A stretch of 64,000 bases of DNA from Candidatus Thiodiazotropha sp. LNASS1 (GTDB lineage: Bacteria; Pseudomonadota; Gammaproteobacteria; Chromatiales; Chromatiaceae), in contig NZ_OZ156465.1 in the NCBI RefSeq assembly GCF_964212655.1, positions 3,410,001-3,474,000 on the forward strand, given 5' to 3'. Shown piece by piece: positions 1 to 9,554 of the stretch; positions within the stretch are counted from its first letter, which is position 1; every line of letters starts with the position of its first letter. Below the pieces are notes generated by a model. It ran no database searches, had not been told where the DNA came from, and saw only the letters and a list, made by a program, of their open reading frames with translations. Both the position numbers and the translations under genes were made by a program.

Positions 1-1149
1 GGCCGTGCCGGTGATCAGCAAGGGGTTTCAGTCACCTACCAGCGTTTGCATCAGGAGGTGAATCCCGGCGATGTGATTCTACTCGATGATGGAGCGATGG
101 AACTCACCGTGCAATCGATCCTTGATCGGGAGGTTCGCTGCAAGGTTGTATTGGGCGGAGTGCTGAAAGAGAACAAGGGTGTCAATCTACCCAATACCCA
201 GCTTTCCATGACGGCTGTGGAGCCGGAGCATCGTGACGATATCCTTCAGGAGCTATCCTTCGCGGCGGAGAACGACGTCGACTATATCGCCGCTTCGTTT
301 ATTCAGGATGCCGATGAAGTCAACCGGATGCGGAAAATCCTGATCGAGAAAGGGGTGGATATCCCGATCATCGCCAAGATCGAAAACCGCGCCGGAATAA
401 ACAATCTCGAGGCTATCGTGGCGGCGTCGGACGGGATTATGGTGGCGCGGGGCGATATGGGGGTGGAACTGCCGATGGCGGATGTGCCGAGTATGCAGAA
501 GAAGATCATCCGCATCACGGTGAGTAACGGCAAGCCTGTGATCACCGCCACTCAGATGCTGGCTTCGATGGAGCACAATCCAAAGCCGACCCGTGCCGAG
601 GCGAGTGATGTGGCAAATGCCATTCTGGATGGTTCCTCCGCAGTGATGTTGTCCGGCGAATCGGCTATGGGCGACTATCCTGTGGAGTCGGTCAGGACCA
701 TGGAGATGTTGGCGATCCGTACCGAGGCATCGCTGCGTGAGTATGGCTATCTGCAGCATATCATTCCCCACCATTCCAACGTGGTGACCGAAGCGGTCAG
801 TCATTCGGCCGTCAATATGGCCGATCGATTGAAGGCGGCTGCCATCATCAGTCTGACCGAGACGGGTTTCACCTCGAGGCTGATCTCCAAGCATCGGCCC
901 GAGTGTCCCATACTGGCAGTCACCCAATCACCGAGAGTGACCCGGCGGCTGTGTATGAACTGGGGGGTAGTACCCATTCTTTTTCAGGAGGAGAGCACGG
1001 ATGAGGCGAAGATCGCCTTTTGCATCGAACAAGCCAGAAAGCGTGGCCTGCTGAACAGTGGCGATATCGCCATTGCCACCAGTGGCTACAGTCAAACCAC
1101 CGGTGGTACGGATCTGATCCGGGTGATGACTGTCGACGGGCCTGAATAG
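1..1149 (+). CDS. pyk: Pyruvate kinase, 5'-truncated by window edge
   Basis: This is the C-terminal three quarters or so of pyruvate kinase, which makes pyruvate and ATP from phosphoenolpyruvate and ADP in the cytoplasm. The frame is open from base 1, so the start lies outside the window. Visible family signatures are GDVILLDDG in the B domain, NKGVNLP, IIAKIEN with the catalytic lysine, the MVARGDMGVELP segment of the active site, ITATQMLASM and the PTRAEASDVANAILDG block. The C-terminal regulatory domain is complete and ends in a TAG stop. No frameshift is seen. The next gene is about 350 bp away on the other strand, so it ends its transcription unit. Confidence 0.97.
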   Translation, partial: GRAGDQQGVSVTYQRLHQEVNPGDVILLDDGAMELTVQSILDREVRCKVVLGGVLKENKGVNLPNTQLSMTAVEPEHRDDILQELSFAAENDVDYIAASFIQDADEVNRMRKILIEKGVDIPIIAKIENRAGINNLEAIVAASDGIMVARGDMGVELPMADVPSMQKKIIRITVSNGKPVITATQMLASMEHNPKPTRAEASDVANAILDGSSAVMLSGESAMGDYPVESVRTMEMLAIRTEASLREYGYLQHIIPHHSNVVTEAVSHSAVNMADRLKAAAIISLTETGFTSRLISKHRPECPILAVTQSPRVTRRLCMNWGVVPILFQEESTDEAKIAFCIEQARKRGLLNSGDIAIATSGYSQTTGGTDLIRVMTVDGPE

Positions 1150-1203
1150 CGGTAGAGGTAAACTAGAACTTGAGTTTGTTCTGAATAGCTGGATAAAAGA
1201 CAG

Positions 1204-1332
1204 GCCGCAAATGGACGCCAATCACCGCAAATTCATGAAAATAGTTTGGTATTAAACCGTGTGTAACCACCATCATGCTGTGTTAATGGATCATTTGTGA
1301 TTTTTTAGCGGTGATTGGCGTTTATTCGCGGC
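1204..1332. repeat. 129-bp palindromic repeat unit (MITE/REP-like)
   Basis: The ends are 25-bp inverted repeats (1204-1228 and 1308-1332) with 22 matches. A 32-bp piece of the left arm (1204-1235) recurs exactly, inverted, at 2837-2868. A related unit lies at 55573-55693. No protein is encoded. Together with the IS element it fills the pyk downstream spacer. Confidence 0.7.
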
Positions 1333-1370
1333 TTACTAAGGCCTGGTTCATGCGTTCATCTTCCCCTAAT

Positions 1371-1390
1371 TTCCACGCTCCTGCGTGGAA
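1371..1390. repeat. Short GC-rich hairpin repeat
   Basis: TTCCAC, an eight-base loop GCTCCTGC, then GTGGAA. A close relative with an 8-bp stem occurs at 3673-3696. The IS256-family element at 1439 has inserted just downstream, into what looks like a second hairpin of the same kind: its right flank continues with GAGCGTGGGAG. Confidence 0.5.
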
Positions 1391-1438
1391 CTCATATCTT
1401 GCCCTGATGCCCTGCCTACCTATGCATTCCCGAGTTGG

Positions 1439-2802
1439 GGTAGTGTCAATTATCTTGCGCACTTTTTCTTTGGTGATGGCTCCGGTTGCTACTCAGGCTG
1501 CTGAGAAAGCAGCTTCTTGATCCTTCTCTTTCAATAAATCCATATTCATGTACTTACGGGTTCCCCAAGTGGTCGCGGATACATGACGCAATCGTGCAGC
1601 AACCAACATTAGGGCTGAGTGTCCGTCAGGAAAAGCACCCACCACCTTGGTGCGACGCCTGGCTTCCTTGAGTAATCGCTCCATTGGGTTGTTGGTCTTC
1701 AGCTTCAGCCAATGCTGCGGTGGGTAAGCATAGTAGGTCAACGTCTCATGGATCGCTGTCTCTACCTGCTCAGCCGCTGTACCGAGTTTCTTCGCTTTGA
1801 GTTTTTCAACGACGTCCTGAGCCTTGCTTGCTGCCGCCTCTCGGCTCTCCTGCGCATGGATGGCCTTGAGCATCGCCGAAACCTCTCGCATCTTGCTACG
1901 GGGCGTGTGGGAGAATACGTTGCGATAAAAATGCACCACGCAGCGTTGCCAGTCGGCTTCAGGAAAGACCTCGGCTGCCGCTTCACTCAGACCCATGCAG
2001 GCGTCGGATATAATTAACCTGACACCCTTCAGGCCGCGTTTCTTGAGATATTTGAGAAAACCCAGCCAGCCTGATTTGTCTTCTTTATGCCCTTCCTGTA
2101 CGCCCAGAACACGGCGAAAACCCGCTTGATCTACGCCGATGGCTGCCAACACGGACACGTTCTTGATCTCGCCGCCCCAGCTGCGTTTCAGTACGATACC
2201 GTCCAAGTAGACGTAAGCATACTCACCTTCGATGGGCTGGGTCCGCCAGCGCTCAATGTGCTGGTAGACCTTTTGGTTGAGCTTGGAGACGGTACCTGAG
2301 GATACCCGAGTACCCCATAGGGCCTCGGTGATATCCTCGATTCGGCGTACCGATACCCCGGCCAGGTACATCTGTACGATGGCTTCCTCAATCGAGATAT
2401 CTCGACGCCGATACCGCTCTATAATAGCGGTTTCAAAGGTTTGCTGGCGTAAACGCGGCATCTTGACCTCGACCTCGCCGGCTTTCGTGTGTAACTTGCG
2501 CTTATAGTGGCCAGCTCGCGTATCGATGCGATCCGGCGAGTGCTCATAACGCCGCGCCCGGCACATCTCATCAGCTTCTGCATCCAGCATCTGATTCAAG
2601 GTCTCTTCAACCGTGCCCCTAACCATTTCATCTAAATGGGTTCGGATCTCGCTCTCATCAATCCGGATCACTTTGCTCATCGGTTTCGTGCTATCTTTTT
2701 CCATGGTGGTTCCTTATGGTCTGTACTGTGGTTTGGCGATTACAGTTTTAACAGACCGGAGCCACCCCCTCAAAATATGTGCACGTGATAATTTACGTTA
2801 TC
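1439..2802 (-). mobile_element. IS256-family insertion sequence with 8-bp target duplication
   Basis: A 1364-bp element carrying one transposase gene. The ends form imperfect inverted repeats: 1439-1462 against the complement of 2779-2802, 17 of 24 positions identical. The direct repeat CGAGTTGG flanks it at 1431-1438 and 2803-2810, matching the 8-9 bp duplications typical of this family. The intact ends and intact gene point to recent, possibly still active, insertion. Confidence 0.9.
1493..2704 (-). CDS. IS256-family transposase
   Basis: A 403-residue DDE transposase of the mutator/IS256 type, full length for the family. The catalytic triad can be placed in YVYLDGIVLKRSWGG (first Asp), LIISDACMGL (second Asp) and the NNPMERLLKEARRRTKVVGAF helix (Glu). 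It starts at ATG 2704 and is the only gene in the element. Codon use and frame are intact, so it is probably functional. Confidence 0.95.
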   Translation of the reverse strand: MEKDSTKPMSKVIRIDESEIRTHLDEMVRGTVEETLNQMLDAEADEMCRARRYEHSPDRIDTRAGHYKRKLHTKAGEVEVKMPRLRQQTFETAIIERYRRRDISIEEAIVQMYLAGVSVRRIEDITEALWGTRVSSGTVSKLNQKVYQHIERWRTQPIEGEYAYVYLDGIVLKRSWGGEIKNVSVLAAIGVDQAGFRRVLGVQEGHKEDKSGWLGFLKYLKKRGLKGVRLIISDACMGLSEAAAEVFPEADWQRCVVHFYRNVFSHTPRSKMREVSAMLKAIHAQESREAAASKAQDVVEKLKAKKLGTAAEQVETAIHETLTYYAYPPQHWLKLKTNNPMERLLKEARRRTKVVGAFPDGHSALMLVAARLRHVSATTWGTRKYMNMDLLKEKDQEAAFSAA

Positions 2803-2836
2803 CGAGTTGGAGCGTGGGAGCGATATAAAAATTGCG

Positions 2837-2868
2837 TGAATTTGCGGTGATTGGCGTCCATTTGCGGC
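2837..2868. repeat. Inverted 32-bp copy of the 1204 repeat arm
   Basis: Exact reverse complement of 1204-1235, on the far side of the IS256-family element. Either a half unit or the remaining arm of a second palindromic unit. Confidence 0.75.
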
Positions 2869-2944
2869 TGAATCAATGGCCTGGTTTAAGGGATCATCAA
2901 CCAGGAAGCGCGGACTTACCCATGAATTTATTCCGGCACTGGCT

Positions 2945-3535
2945 CTAATAGATTCTGTATTGCGGCTGTACCTGATCATCCTGCCAGATGTCGTCAGGAC
3001 TTACGTATTCGTCACGCAGATTGAAGGGTACCCCCACACTGTCGAAACAGTCGTAAACAAGCTCTGAGCAGATATATTTCCGGTCTCGGGTGCGGCGGCT
3101 GATCTTGAACAGGATGCGAATTCCAATGCGAATGATCTCGAAATTGTCATAGGGTTTGGTGAGTTCGTCCATCCCATAGCTGATAGCCTGGTTAAGCTTT
3201 TGTTTGTCAACCGGCGGATCCACCCTTGCAATCACGATGTTGCCTTTGTAGGGACGGTTTTTACCGTGGTAGTCGCGCAGATACTTGGACAGCGGCGCCA
3301 GACGCACACCTATCATCGTCTCGCTCTCCAGGACGAAGACCCGCTCCAGGGTCGGATCCTTATAGATCATGCCGACATGACTCCAGACGGATTTGGTGAA
3401 TTTCTGTACTGCCTGTGAAAAAAAATATGATCCTGAACAGAAGACCAAGTCGCCTGTCTGCAACTCATCTCGCATTACACTGTAGGGTTGTACCTGGAGG
3501 TGCTCAATCTCTTTTTTTGATATCGTCTCAGCCAT
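2945..3535 (-). CDS. Permuted papain-like (YiiX/NlpC-P60 superfamily) protein
   Basis: A 196-residue protein with the order expected of the circularly permuted papain fold: LQTGDLVFCSG near residue 26, SVWSHVGMI with the candidate catalytic His53, and YICSELVYDCF with the candidate nucleophile Cys156. Relatives are YiiX-type amidases or acyl-lipid hydrolases whose substrates are mostly unknown. There is no signal peptide or membrane span, so it is probably cytoplasmic. Start ATG 3535 has a GGGAGG ribosome site. It stands alone. Confidence 0.75.
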   Translation of the reverse strand: MAETISKKEIEHLQVQPYSVMRDELQTGDLVFCSGSYFFSQAVQKFTKSVWSHVGMIYKDPTLERVFVLESETMIGVRLAPLSKYLRDYHGKNRPYKGNIVIARVDPPVDKQKLNQAISYGMDELTKPYDNFEIIRIGIRILFKISRRTRDRKYICSELVYDCFDSVGVPFNLRDEYVSPDDIWQDDQVQPQYRIY

Positions 3536-3672
3536 AGAGTGCCTCCCTGATTACTTGGGGCAAGTGTCTGATAAGCCGCGCAGTCGGTGTTGAAAGGAAC
3601 TTTATTGGTTCTATATCGTAATATAGATATGGCATCAATAAACAGATTGTTTTTTTACAAAATCATCCCCTG

Positions 3673-3696
3673 GTTCCCACACTCCTGCGTGGGAAC
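3673..3696. repeat. GTTCCCAC hairpin repeat
   Basis: GTTCCCAC, loop ACTCCTGC, GTGGGAAC: a perfect 8-bp stem. Same family as the hairpin at 1371-1390 and the broken one at the IS target. Confidence 0.6.
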
Positions 3697-3842
3697 GATA
3701 TGAAAGATACACTCTGTGATGAATGTGGTTTTGGCTAAGCATGCTTACTCAAAGCCGCATATATTTTATCAATGAGAGTTTGGTTTAGAGCATTGCGACG
3801 ATACTGGATGATGGAGTGGGGCGAGGATATCGTTGATCAAGC

Positions 3843-3870
3843 CCCGCCAGTATGTATCCATACCGGCGGG
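3843..3870 (-). terminator. Hairpin downstream of sodB
   Basis: CCCGCC/GGCGGG plus GTATG/CATAC stems separated by one mismatch, with a four-base loop, directly after the sodB stop. No clear U-tract follows on the minus strand, so it may act by RNA stability rather than intrinsic termination. Confidence 0.45.
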
Positions 3871-3881
3871 TGATAGGGCGC

Positions 3882-4463
3882 TTAGCTCATGTTGCTTGCG
3901 ACAAAGTCCCAGTTGACCACCTTCCAGAACGCCTCCAGATAGGCGGGGCGAGCATTACGATAGTCGATGTAGTAGGCGTGTTCCCAGACATCGGCTGTCA
4001 GCAAGGCCTTCTTGCCTGAGGTCATGGGTGTGCCCGCATTCGATGTGTTGAAGATTTCCAGGCTGCCGTCTTCGTTCTGCACCAGCCAGGTCCAGCCGGA
4101 ACCGAAGTTGGTTGCCCCGGAGGTGGCGAACTGTTTCTTGAACTCGCCAAAGGAGCCGAAGGCCGCATTGATGGCATCCGCCAGGGCGCCACCGGGCGCA
4201 TTGTCATCGTTCGGGCTTCGCAGACAGTTCCAATAGAAGGTGTGATTCCAGATCTGTGCCGCGTTATTGAATACACCGCCGGATGATTTCATGATGGTAT
4301 CTTCCAGGGAGGCGTTCTCAAACTCAGTGCCGGGTATCAGGTTGTTGAGATTGGTCACATAGGTGTTGTGGTGCTTGCCGTGATGAAACTCCAGAGTCTC
4401 TTTGGAAATGACGGGTTCCAGTGCGTCGATTGCATAGGGCAGGGCGGGTAGTTCATGTGCCAT
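3882..4463 (-). CDS. sodB: Superoxide dismutase [Fe]
   Basis: A 193-residue cytoplasmic enzyme dismutating superoxide to hydrogen peroxide and oxygen. Metal ligands by family position are His27 ([11 protein letters not shown]), His74 (NHTFYW), Asp158 and His162 ([11 protein letters not shown]). The active-site Gln70 just before IWNHTFYW is the placement found in iron rather than manganese enzymes. Length is standard. Start ATG 4463 follows an AAGGAG site. Single-gene unit. Confidence 0.97.
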   Translation of the reverse strand: MAHELPALPYAIDALEPVISKETLEFHHGKHHNTYVTNLNNLIPGTEFENASLEDTIMKSSGGVFNNAAQIWNHTFYWNCLRSPNDDNAPGGALADAINAAFGSFGEFKKQFATSGATNFGSGWTWLVQNEDGSLEIFNTSNAGTPMTSGKKALLTADVWEHAYYIDYRNARPAYLEAFWKVVNWDFVASNMS

Positions 4464-4747
4464 GGCATGGTGCTCCTTCTTTAGATATGAATTCTTGTTG
4501 TGATCCTCGTAATCGAGAGATCCGGTCTATAACCTAGTAGAATGGTCAGCTATTCTAGCGGTGCTGATCCCGGGATGCAACAGGGGGTGTTGTGGGGGAA
4601 AATAATACCACTCTTATTGGGTTTGAGTAGCCGGGTTTGGTGTGGCATAGCGTTTTATTGGCTCGGTAATATGGCTGGCATGGAAAATGTTATTGTGTGC
4701 ATGCAATCTGGCCTCAGGTTTTGGATGAATGAAATAGTTGGAGGTTT

Positions 4748-6316
4748 ATGGACGCGGTCGAACTGAGTATCTTCTCCTCACGCCTGGAGGCGGTTTGTGA
4801 CGAGATGGGTGCGGTGCTGCGCAATGCCGCTTTCTCGCCCAATATTCGCGACCGGCTCGATTTCTCCTGTGCGGTGTTCGACGCCAAGGGCGAACTTTGC
4901 GCCCAGGCGGCGCACATACCTGTCCATCTCGGCAGCATGGCCTACGCCATGGCGGACATTGTCGCCAGGGTGGAGTGGCACGAGGGCGATATGGTCGTGC
5001 TCAACGATCCCTTCATGGGTGGCACCCATCTGCCCGATGTCACCCTTATCGCACCCCTTTTCCATGCGGGTCGCTTAACTGCGTTTCTGGTCAACCGTGC
5101 GCACCATGCCGATATCGGCGCCAGTTCGCCAGGTTCGATGCCGGTCTCCCGCTCCCTCGATCAGGAGGGACGTGTGATACCGCCGGGCAAGCTTATCAGG
5201 GGAGGGGCTCTCGATAACCGTTTTCTCTCCATGATCACGCGCGCCAATCGCAATCCTGGTGAGTCTGAAGGCGACTTCGCGGCTCAGATCAGCGCCAACA
5301 GGAGTGGTTTGAAACGGCTTGCACAGTTGATCAACGAATGGGGCAGGAGTGCCTTCCTGCTTGGATTGGAGGCGCTCAATGCCTATGCGGAGCGCCTGGC
5401 GAGGGAGGCGCTTAAACGGATACCGGCAGGTGAGTACAGTTTCAAGGATCTGATGGATGATGACGGTCAAGGCAATGGAGATATTCCAATTCAGGTCAGA
5501 CTGGACGTGAAGCCGGAACGGATTCTGGTGGATTTCAGCGGTACCGCCGATCAGGTTCCGGGAAACATCAATTCACCCCTGTCGGTGGCCGCCGCCGCGG
5601 TCTACTATGTGTTTCGTTGTCTGATGCTGCCGCAAACACCGGCCTGCGCAGGCAGTTTCAGGGGCATCGAATTGCATGTCCCACAGGGCTGTCTGCTGAA
5701 CGCCAAACGTCCGGCTGCAGTTGCCGCGGGTAATGTTGAGACCAGTACCCGGGTTGTGGATGTCGTATTGGGCGCCCTCGCCCAGGTATTGCCTGATGAG
5801 ATACCCGCCGCCAGTCACGGCAGTATGAATAATCTGGCGATGGGGAGTGTCAGTGGGGAATTTCCCTGGGACTATTACGAAACCATAGGTGGCGGCATGG
5901 GGGCGGGAAAGCAGGGCGGTGGACTGCATGGTGTGCAGACCCACATGACCAATACACTGAACACGCCAATCGAGGTGATCGAGACGCGTTTTCCAGTCAG
6001 GGTCGTCAGCTACGGTTTACGTCGGGGCTCGGGCGGTCAGGGCGTCAGAAGGGGAGGCGATGGTCTGGTCAGGTGTTTCAGATTTCTCGCGCCGACTCAA
6101 GTAACGCTGTTGACCGAAAGACGTGTCCATCCACCCTGGGGGTGCGTCGGCGGTCAACCCGGTGAGGCAGGGATCAACAGCCATAACGGAACACCCCTGC
6201 CGGCCAAGATCGCATTGACGGTCGAAGCAGGCGATACTGTCACCATTGAGACGCCCGGTGGAGGTGGTTGGGGTGTCATTCCGGTTCGGCCGGCATGTTC
6301 TCATCCCGGGTCTTGA
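4748..6316 (+). CDS. Hydantoinase B / oxoprolinase B-type subunit, orphan
   Basis: A 522-residue member of the HyuB family (N-methylhydantoinase B, 5-oxoprolinase C-terminal half, acetone carboxylase alpha-like). Recognisable blocks are [44 protein letters not shown] near the N-terminus and the TPGGGGWG end. These enzymes normally work with an ATP-binding HyuA subunit encoded next door, but none is present on either side here. The substrate is therefore uncertain: hydantoin, oxoproline or another amide ring. ATG 4748 has a GGAGG ribosome site. Confidence 0.85.
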   Translation: MDAVELSIFSSRLEAVCDEMGAVLRNAAFSPNIRDRLDFSCAVFDAKGELCAQAAHIPVHLGSMAYAMADIVARVEWHEGDMVVLNDPFMGGTHLPDVTLIAPLFHAGRLTAFLVNRAHHADIGASSPGSMPVSRSLDQEGRVIPPGKLIRGGALDNRFLSMITRANRNPGESEGDFAAQISANRSGLKRLAQLINEWGRSAFLLGLEALNAYAERLAREALKRIPAGEYSFKDLMDDDGQGNGDIPIQVRLDVKPERILVDFSGTADQVPGNINSPLSVAAAAVYYVFRCLMLPQTPACAGSFRGIELHVPQGCLLNAKRPAAVAAGNVETSTRVVDVVLGALAQVLPDEIPAASHGSMNNLAMGSVSGEFPWDYYETIGGGMGAGKQGGGLHGVQTHMTNTLNTPIEVIETRFPVRVVSYGLRRGSGGQGVRRGGDGLVRCFRFLAPTQVTLLTERRVHPPWGCVGGQPGEAGINSHNGTPLPAKIALTVEAGDTVTIETPGGGGWGVIPVRPACSHPGS

Positions 6317-6373
6317 CCAGAGGCGGGATGGCGCACCCCGGCTCCGGATTGTGCTGACTCGGCTTGTCTGCAG

Positions 6374-7237
6374 TTAAGCGAGAGCTTGTTTGTATTGGGG
6401 TGTGATCAAGCTCAAAGCCTCATGACTTTTTGTCACCATCTCTTCAATCATAGGTGCTACGGTTTCCGCACTCAGACCCGTCATCTTCCAGGCGAACGGG
6501 TTGATAGCCCATAGCATCTCTTCGATGTTAAGACCGACCATATCCCCGTTTGCGATAGCCTTGGCGATATGCACAAGGGACGTCTCCAGTTGATAATCGC
6601 CCGCCTGCTGAGGATGATCATGGTATCCGGCCACCGCTGCGAAACTGTCGGGCAGGCCCCATGAGCGCATCAGTTCGGAGCCCACATCCAGATGTGTGAA
6701 ACCTAGAACCTCGGCCTCGGTCTGCGCCAGTATCCAGTTATCGCCGCCGGTGATATAGAGGATATCGGTGGCTTTTTCTGGCAATGTGAGATAGATCACC
6801 AGTCGCCCCACATCGTGCAGCAGACCCATTACGAAGAGCCGTTCGCTGTGCAGCACGTTAGATTCTTTAGCCAGGGTTTGTGCCATCACCCCGGTGGTGA
6901 CTGAATGTTGCCAATACTCTGTCATGTCGACCAGCTGCTTGGGAATGCCGGTGAAGGTGCGCATGGCGGTGGCCGCCATGACAAGGTTCCGTAACTCGTC
7001 TGCACCGACGATGGTGATGGCGCGGGAGAGGGTTTCGATCTTAGCCGGCAGACCGTAAAACGAACTGTTGACCACGCGCAGCAGCCGGGCGGAGATATCG
7101 GCATCCTGACTTATGATATCGGCAACTTGTGTTGAGGAGTAATTGCCGGACCCCATCAGCTGATTCACGCGAATACAGATATCGGGCAGGGAGACCAGAT
7201 GATCAAGATCTTTGACGAGCGTTTTTGGATCCATCAT
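6374..7237 (-). CDS. HDOD domain protein
   Basis: A 287-residue protein made almost entirely of one HDOD domain (a degenerate HD-like helical fold), with the LLHDVGRLVIYLTLP segment near residue 140. HDOD proteins are usually non-enzymatic signalling adaptors tied to motility, c-di-GMP or stress responses. No output domain is attached. Two adjacent ATG codons (7237 and 7234) follow a GAGGT ribosome site and either may be used. It is convergent with the hyuB-like gene and precedes recQ's unit without overlap. Confidence 0.85.
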   Translation of the reverse strand: MMDPKTLVKDLDHLVSLPDICIRVNQLMGSGNYSSTQVADIISQDADISARLLRVVNSSFYGLPAKIETLSRAITIVGADELRNLVMAATAMRTFTGIPKQLVDMTEYWQHSVTTGVMAQTLAKESNVLHSERLFVMGLLHDVGRLVIYLTLPEKATDILYITGGDNWILAQTEAEVLGFTHLDVGSELMRSWGLPDSFAAVAGYHDHPQQAGDYQLETSLVHIAKAIANGDMVGLNIEEMLWAINPFAWKMTGLSAETVAPMIEEMVTKSHEALSLITPQYKQALA

Positions 7238-7380
7238 GCGTGTACCTCAGTTTGATGGGTGGAAAAATTCTTCTTTATCTTCTATGTACCGGCAATACTT
7301 ACAAAGAATTTATGGATTTTATCAATGGTGGACTCTGGAAATGAGAACTGGTTAGACATTATAGACGACCTCTGACGGGA

Positions 7381-9273
7381 TCAGGCTGGATCGGTCGGTA
7401 GATCGACCGCATCCGTAGAGCGGTTCTGTGCACCCTCAAGGTTGCTGTTCAATAGCGATAAAAATGCATCTCCATAGCGCTCGAGCTTGTGATCCCCTAC
7501 GCCTGATATCAGTGCCAGCTGCTGTTTGTCCCTTGGTCTCTTTACCGCCATCTCTATCAGGGTTGCGTCGTGGAAGATCACATAGGCCGGCACCCCTTGT
7601 GTCTGTGCGAGTTCGAGGCGAAGGTTTCTCAATGCCTGCCATATGGCTTGATTGCTGTCGCTGATTTCAGCAATGCGGGGTTGTTTGCGTTGTTGTTTAG
7701 CACCCATTTTTCGTGCCTTGCGCAACATCAGCCGGGTCTCGCCCCGCAGCACCGGCCTGCTTGCCTGGGTCAGGCGGAGCCCGCCATAACCCTCCAGGTC
7801 GACAGTCAACAGGCCACGGGCAATCAATTGACGATATACAGTACGCCATTCGGTGGCAATGAGATCTTTACCGATACCGAAAGTACTGACCCGATGGTGG
7901 CCGAATTGCGATATACGGTCACTCTCCTTGCCCAGCAGGACGTCGATCAGGTGATTGACGCCGAAGCGCTGGCCGGTCCGATGTACGCAGGAGAGGGCCA
8001 TCTGTGAGGCGATGGTGGCATCCCAGGTCTCGGGGGGCTGCAGGCACGTATCACAGTTACCGCAGGGGTGTTCGAGATGATCGTCGAAATAGGCGAGGAG
8101 CGTCTGGCGGCGGCAGGTGGTGATTTCGCAGAATGCCAACATCGCATCGAGTTTGTGGCGTTCTACACGTTTGTGCTGCTCGTCAGCATCGGAAGAGGCC
8201 TGCATCTGGCGTAGGGTGATGACGTCCTGCAGTCCATAGATCATCCAGGCATCCGCAGCCTGCCCGTCGCGGCCGGCACGTCCCGTTTCCTGGTAGTAGG
8301 CCTCGATACTCTTCGGCAGGTTGAGATGGGCGACAAAACGGACATCGGGTTTATCTATGCCCATACCGAAGGCGATGGTGGCGACGATCACCACCCCTTC
8401 GTCGCGCAGGAATCGGGTTTGGTGATGCTGACGGCTCCGGTTGTCCAAGCCGGCATGGTATGGGAGGGCATCGATCCCGTTTTCTTGCAGCCAGGCGGCG
8501 ATCTCATTTACCCGTTTGCGAGAAAGACAGTAGACGATACCGGATTCGTCCGGGTGTTCCTGGTGGATGAATCGTAGCAGGCGTTGCTTGGCATTGCCGT
8601 CATTCTCGCTGATCTGATATCGGATATTGGGCCGATCGAAACCGGCGAAGAACTCACCGGCCTGCTGCAGGGCCAGGCGTTGTACGATCTCTTTGCGTGT
8701 CGGTTTGTCCGCAGTGGCTGTGAGGGCGATTCTGGGGGTTTCGGGGAAACGTTCGTGCAGCTGTGAAAGCTGTATGTATTCAGGACGAAAGTCGTGTCCC
8801 CAGTGGGAGACACAATGGGCTTCATCTATGGCAAACAGGGCAATCCGTGACTGCATGAGCAGATCGAGCATGCGGGGTGTCAGCAGTCGTTCCGGTGCGA
8901 TATAGAGAAGGTCGAGTTCTTCCCGGAGGAGTTGCTGTTCTACCTGATGGGCCTCCTCGGGAGCCAGTGCCGAGTTGAGAAATGCGGCGCGAACCCCATA
9001 TTGACGCAGGCTGTTGACCTGATCCTGCATCAATGCAATCAGGGGCGAGATGATTATGCCGGTGCCCGCTCTCACGATTGCGGGTATCTGGTAACAGAGT
9101 GATTTGCCGCCACCGGTGGGCATCAACACAATGGCGTCGCCGCCATCGATCAAATGGCTGATGATTCGATCCTGTGGCGGACGGAAGTCGGAGTAACCAA
9201 AGGTATGCCGCAGCACTTCACGTGCATGCGCCAAGCCAGGGTTTGTCGGAAGAGTCTCAGTCATCCGTGACAT
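7381..9273 (-). CDS. recQ: ATP-dependent DNA helicase RecQ
   Basis: A 630-residue 3'-5' DNA helicase of the RecF recombination pathway. Helicase motifs are the Walker [16 protein letters not shown] near residue 55, the DEAH box in [20 protein letters not shown], the TATA motif III and the [10 protein letters not shown] motif VI. The zinc-binding segment has the expected cysteines (CxxxxxCRR ... CGNCDTC), followed by a winged helix and a C-terminal HRDC domain. Length is normal. Start ATG 9273 is preceded by AAGGAAAGG. Confidence 0.96.
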   Translation of the reverse strand: MSRMTETLPTNPGLAHAREVLRHTFGYSDFRPPQDRIISHLIDGGDAIVLMPTGGGKSLCYQIPAIVRAGTGIIISPLIALMQDQVNSLRQYGVRAAFLNSALAPEEAHQVEQQLLREELDLLYIAPERLLTPRMLDLLMQSRIALFAIDEAHCVSHWGHDFRPEYIQLSQLHERFPETPRIALTATADKPTRKEIVQRLALQQAGEFFAGFDRPNIRYQISENDGNAKQRLLRFIHQEHPDESGIVYCLSRKRVNEIAAWLQENGIDALPYHAGLDNRSRQHHQTRFLRDEGVVIVATIAFGMGIDKPDVRFVAHLNLPKSIEAYYQETGRAGRDGQAADAWMIYGLQDVITLRQMQASSDADEQHKRVERHKLDAMLAFCEITTCRRQTLLAYFDDHLEHPCGNCDTCLQPPETWDATIASQMALSCVHRTGQRFGVNHLIDVLLGKESDRISQFGHHRVSTFGIGKDLIATEWRTVYRQLIARGLLTVDLEGYGGLRLTQASRPVLRGETRLMLRKARKMGAKQQRKQPRIAEISDSNQAIWQALRNLRLELAQTQGVPAYVIFHDATLIEMAVKRPRDKQQLALISGVGDHKLERYGDAFLSLLNSNLEGAQNRSTDAVDLPTDPA

Positions 9274-9554
9274 TATCCTTTCCTTTTTCTTGTGTGTCAG
9301 CGTTTTTCACACTGACCAATCAAGACAGTTCAGTACGGATCGAACTGCGCCTTATGGGACGGCAACTGTTGCCTGAAGCTGCACAGCCTGCATCGATAGG
9401 GTGGTGCATCAGCCCATGTCCCGCCTAATCCTGTACCAGTAGGATTGTGTACCAGGCTTGTTCCAATGTCACTACATATACAATGTTATGGCATGACACA
9501 TAAAAGGGCTTGGTGTAGGCTCGGACGTGGGATTGTTATCCGGATTCAGTTTGT

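Larger units (their letters stand above)
3536..3881. other. Intergenic, repeat-bearing, no gene
   Basis: It separates the papain-like gene from sodB. It holds the GTTCCCAC hairpin at 3673-3696 and a probable sodB terminator at 3843-3870; I see nothing else. Confidence 0.6.

Noticed and set aside
253-927. 224-codon minus-strand frame
   Set aside because: Shadow of pyruvate kinase; His/Arg-rich product typical of the antisense of a GC-rich gene.
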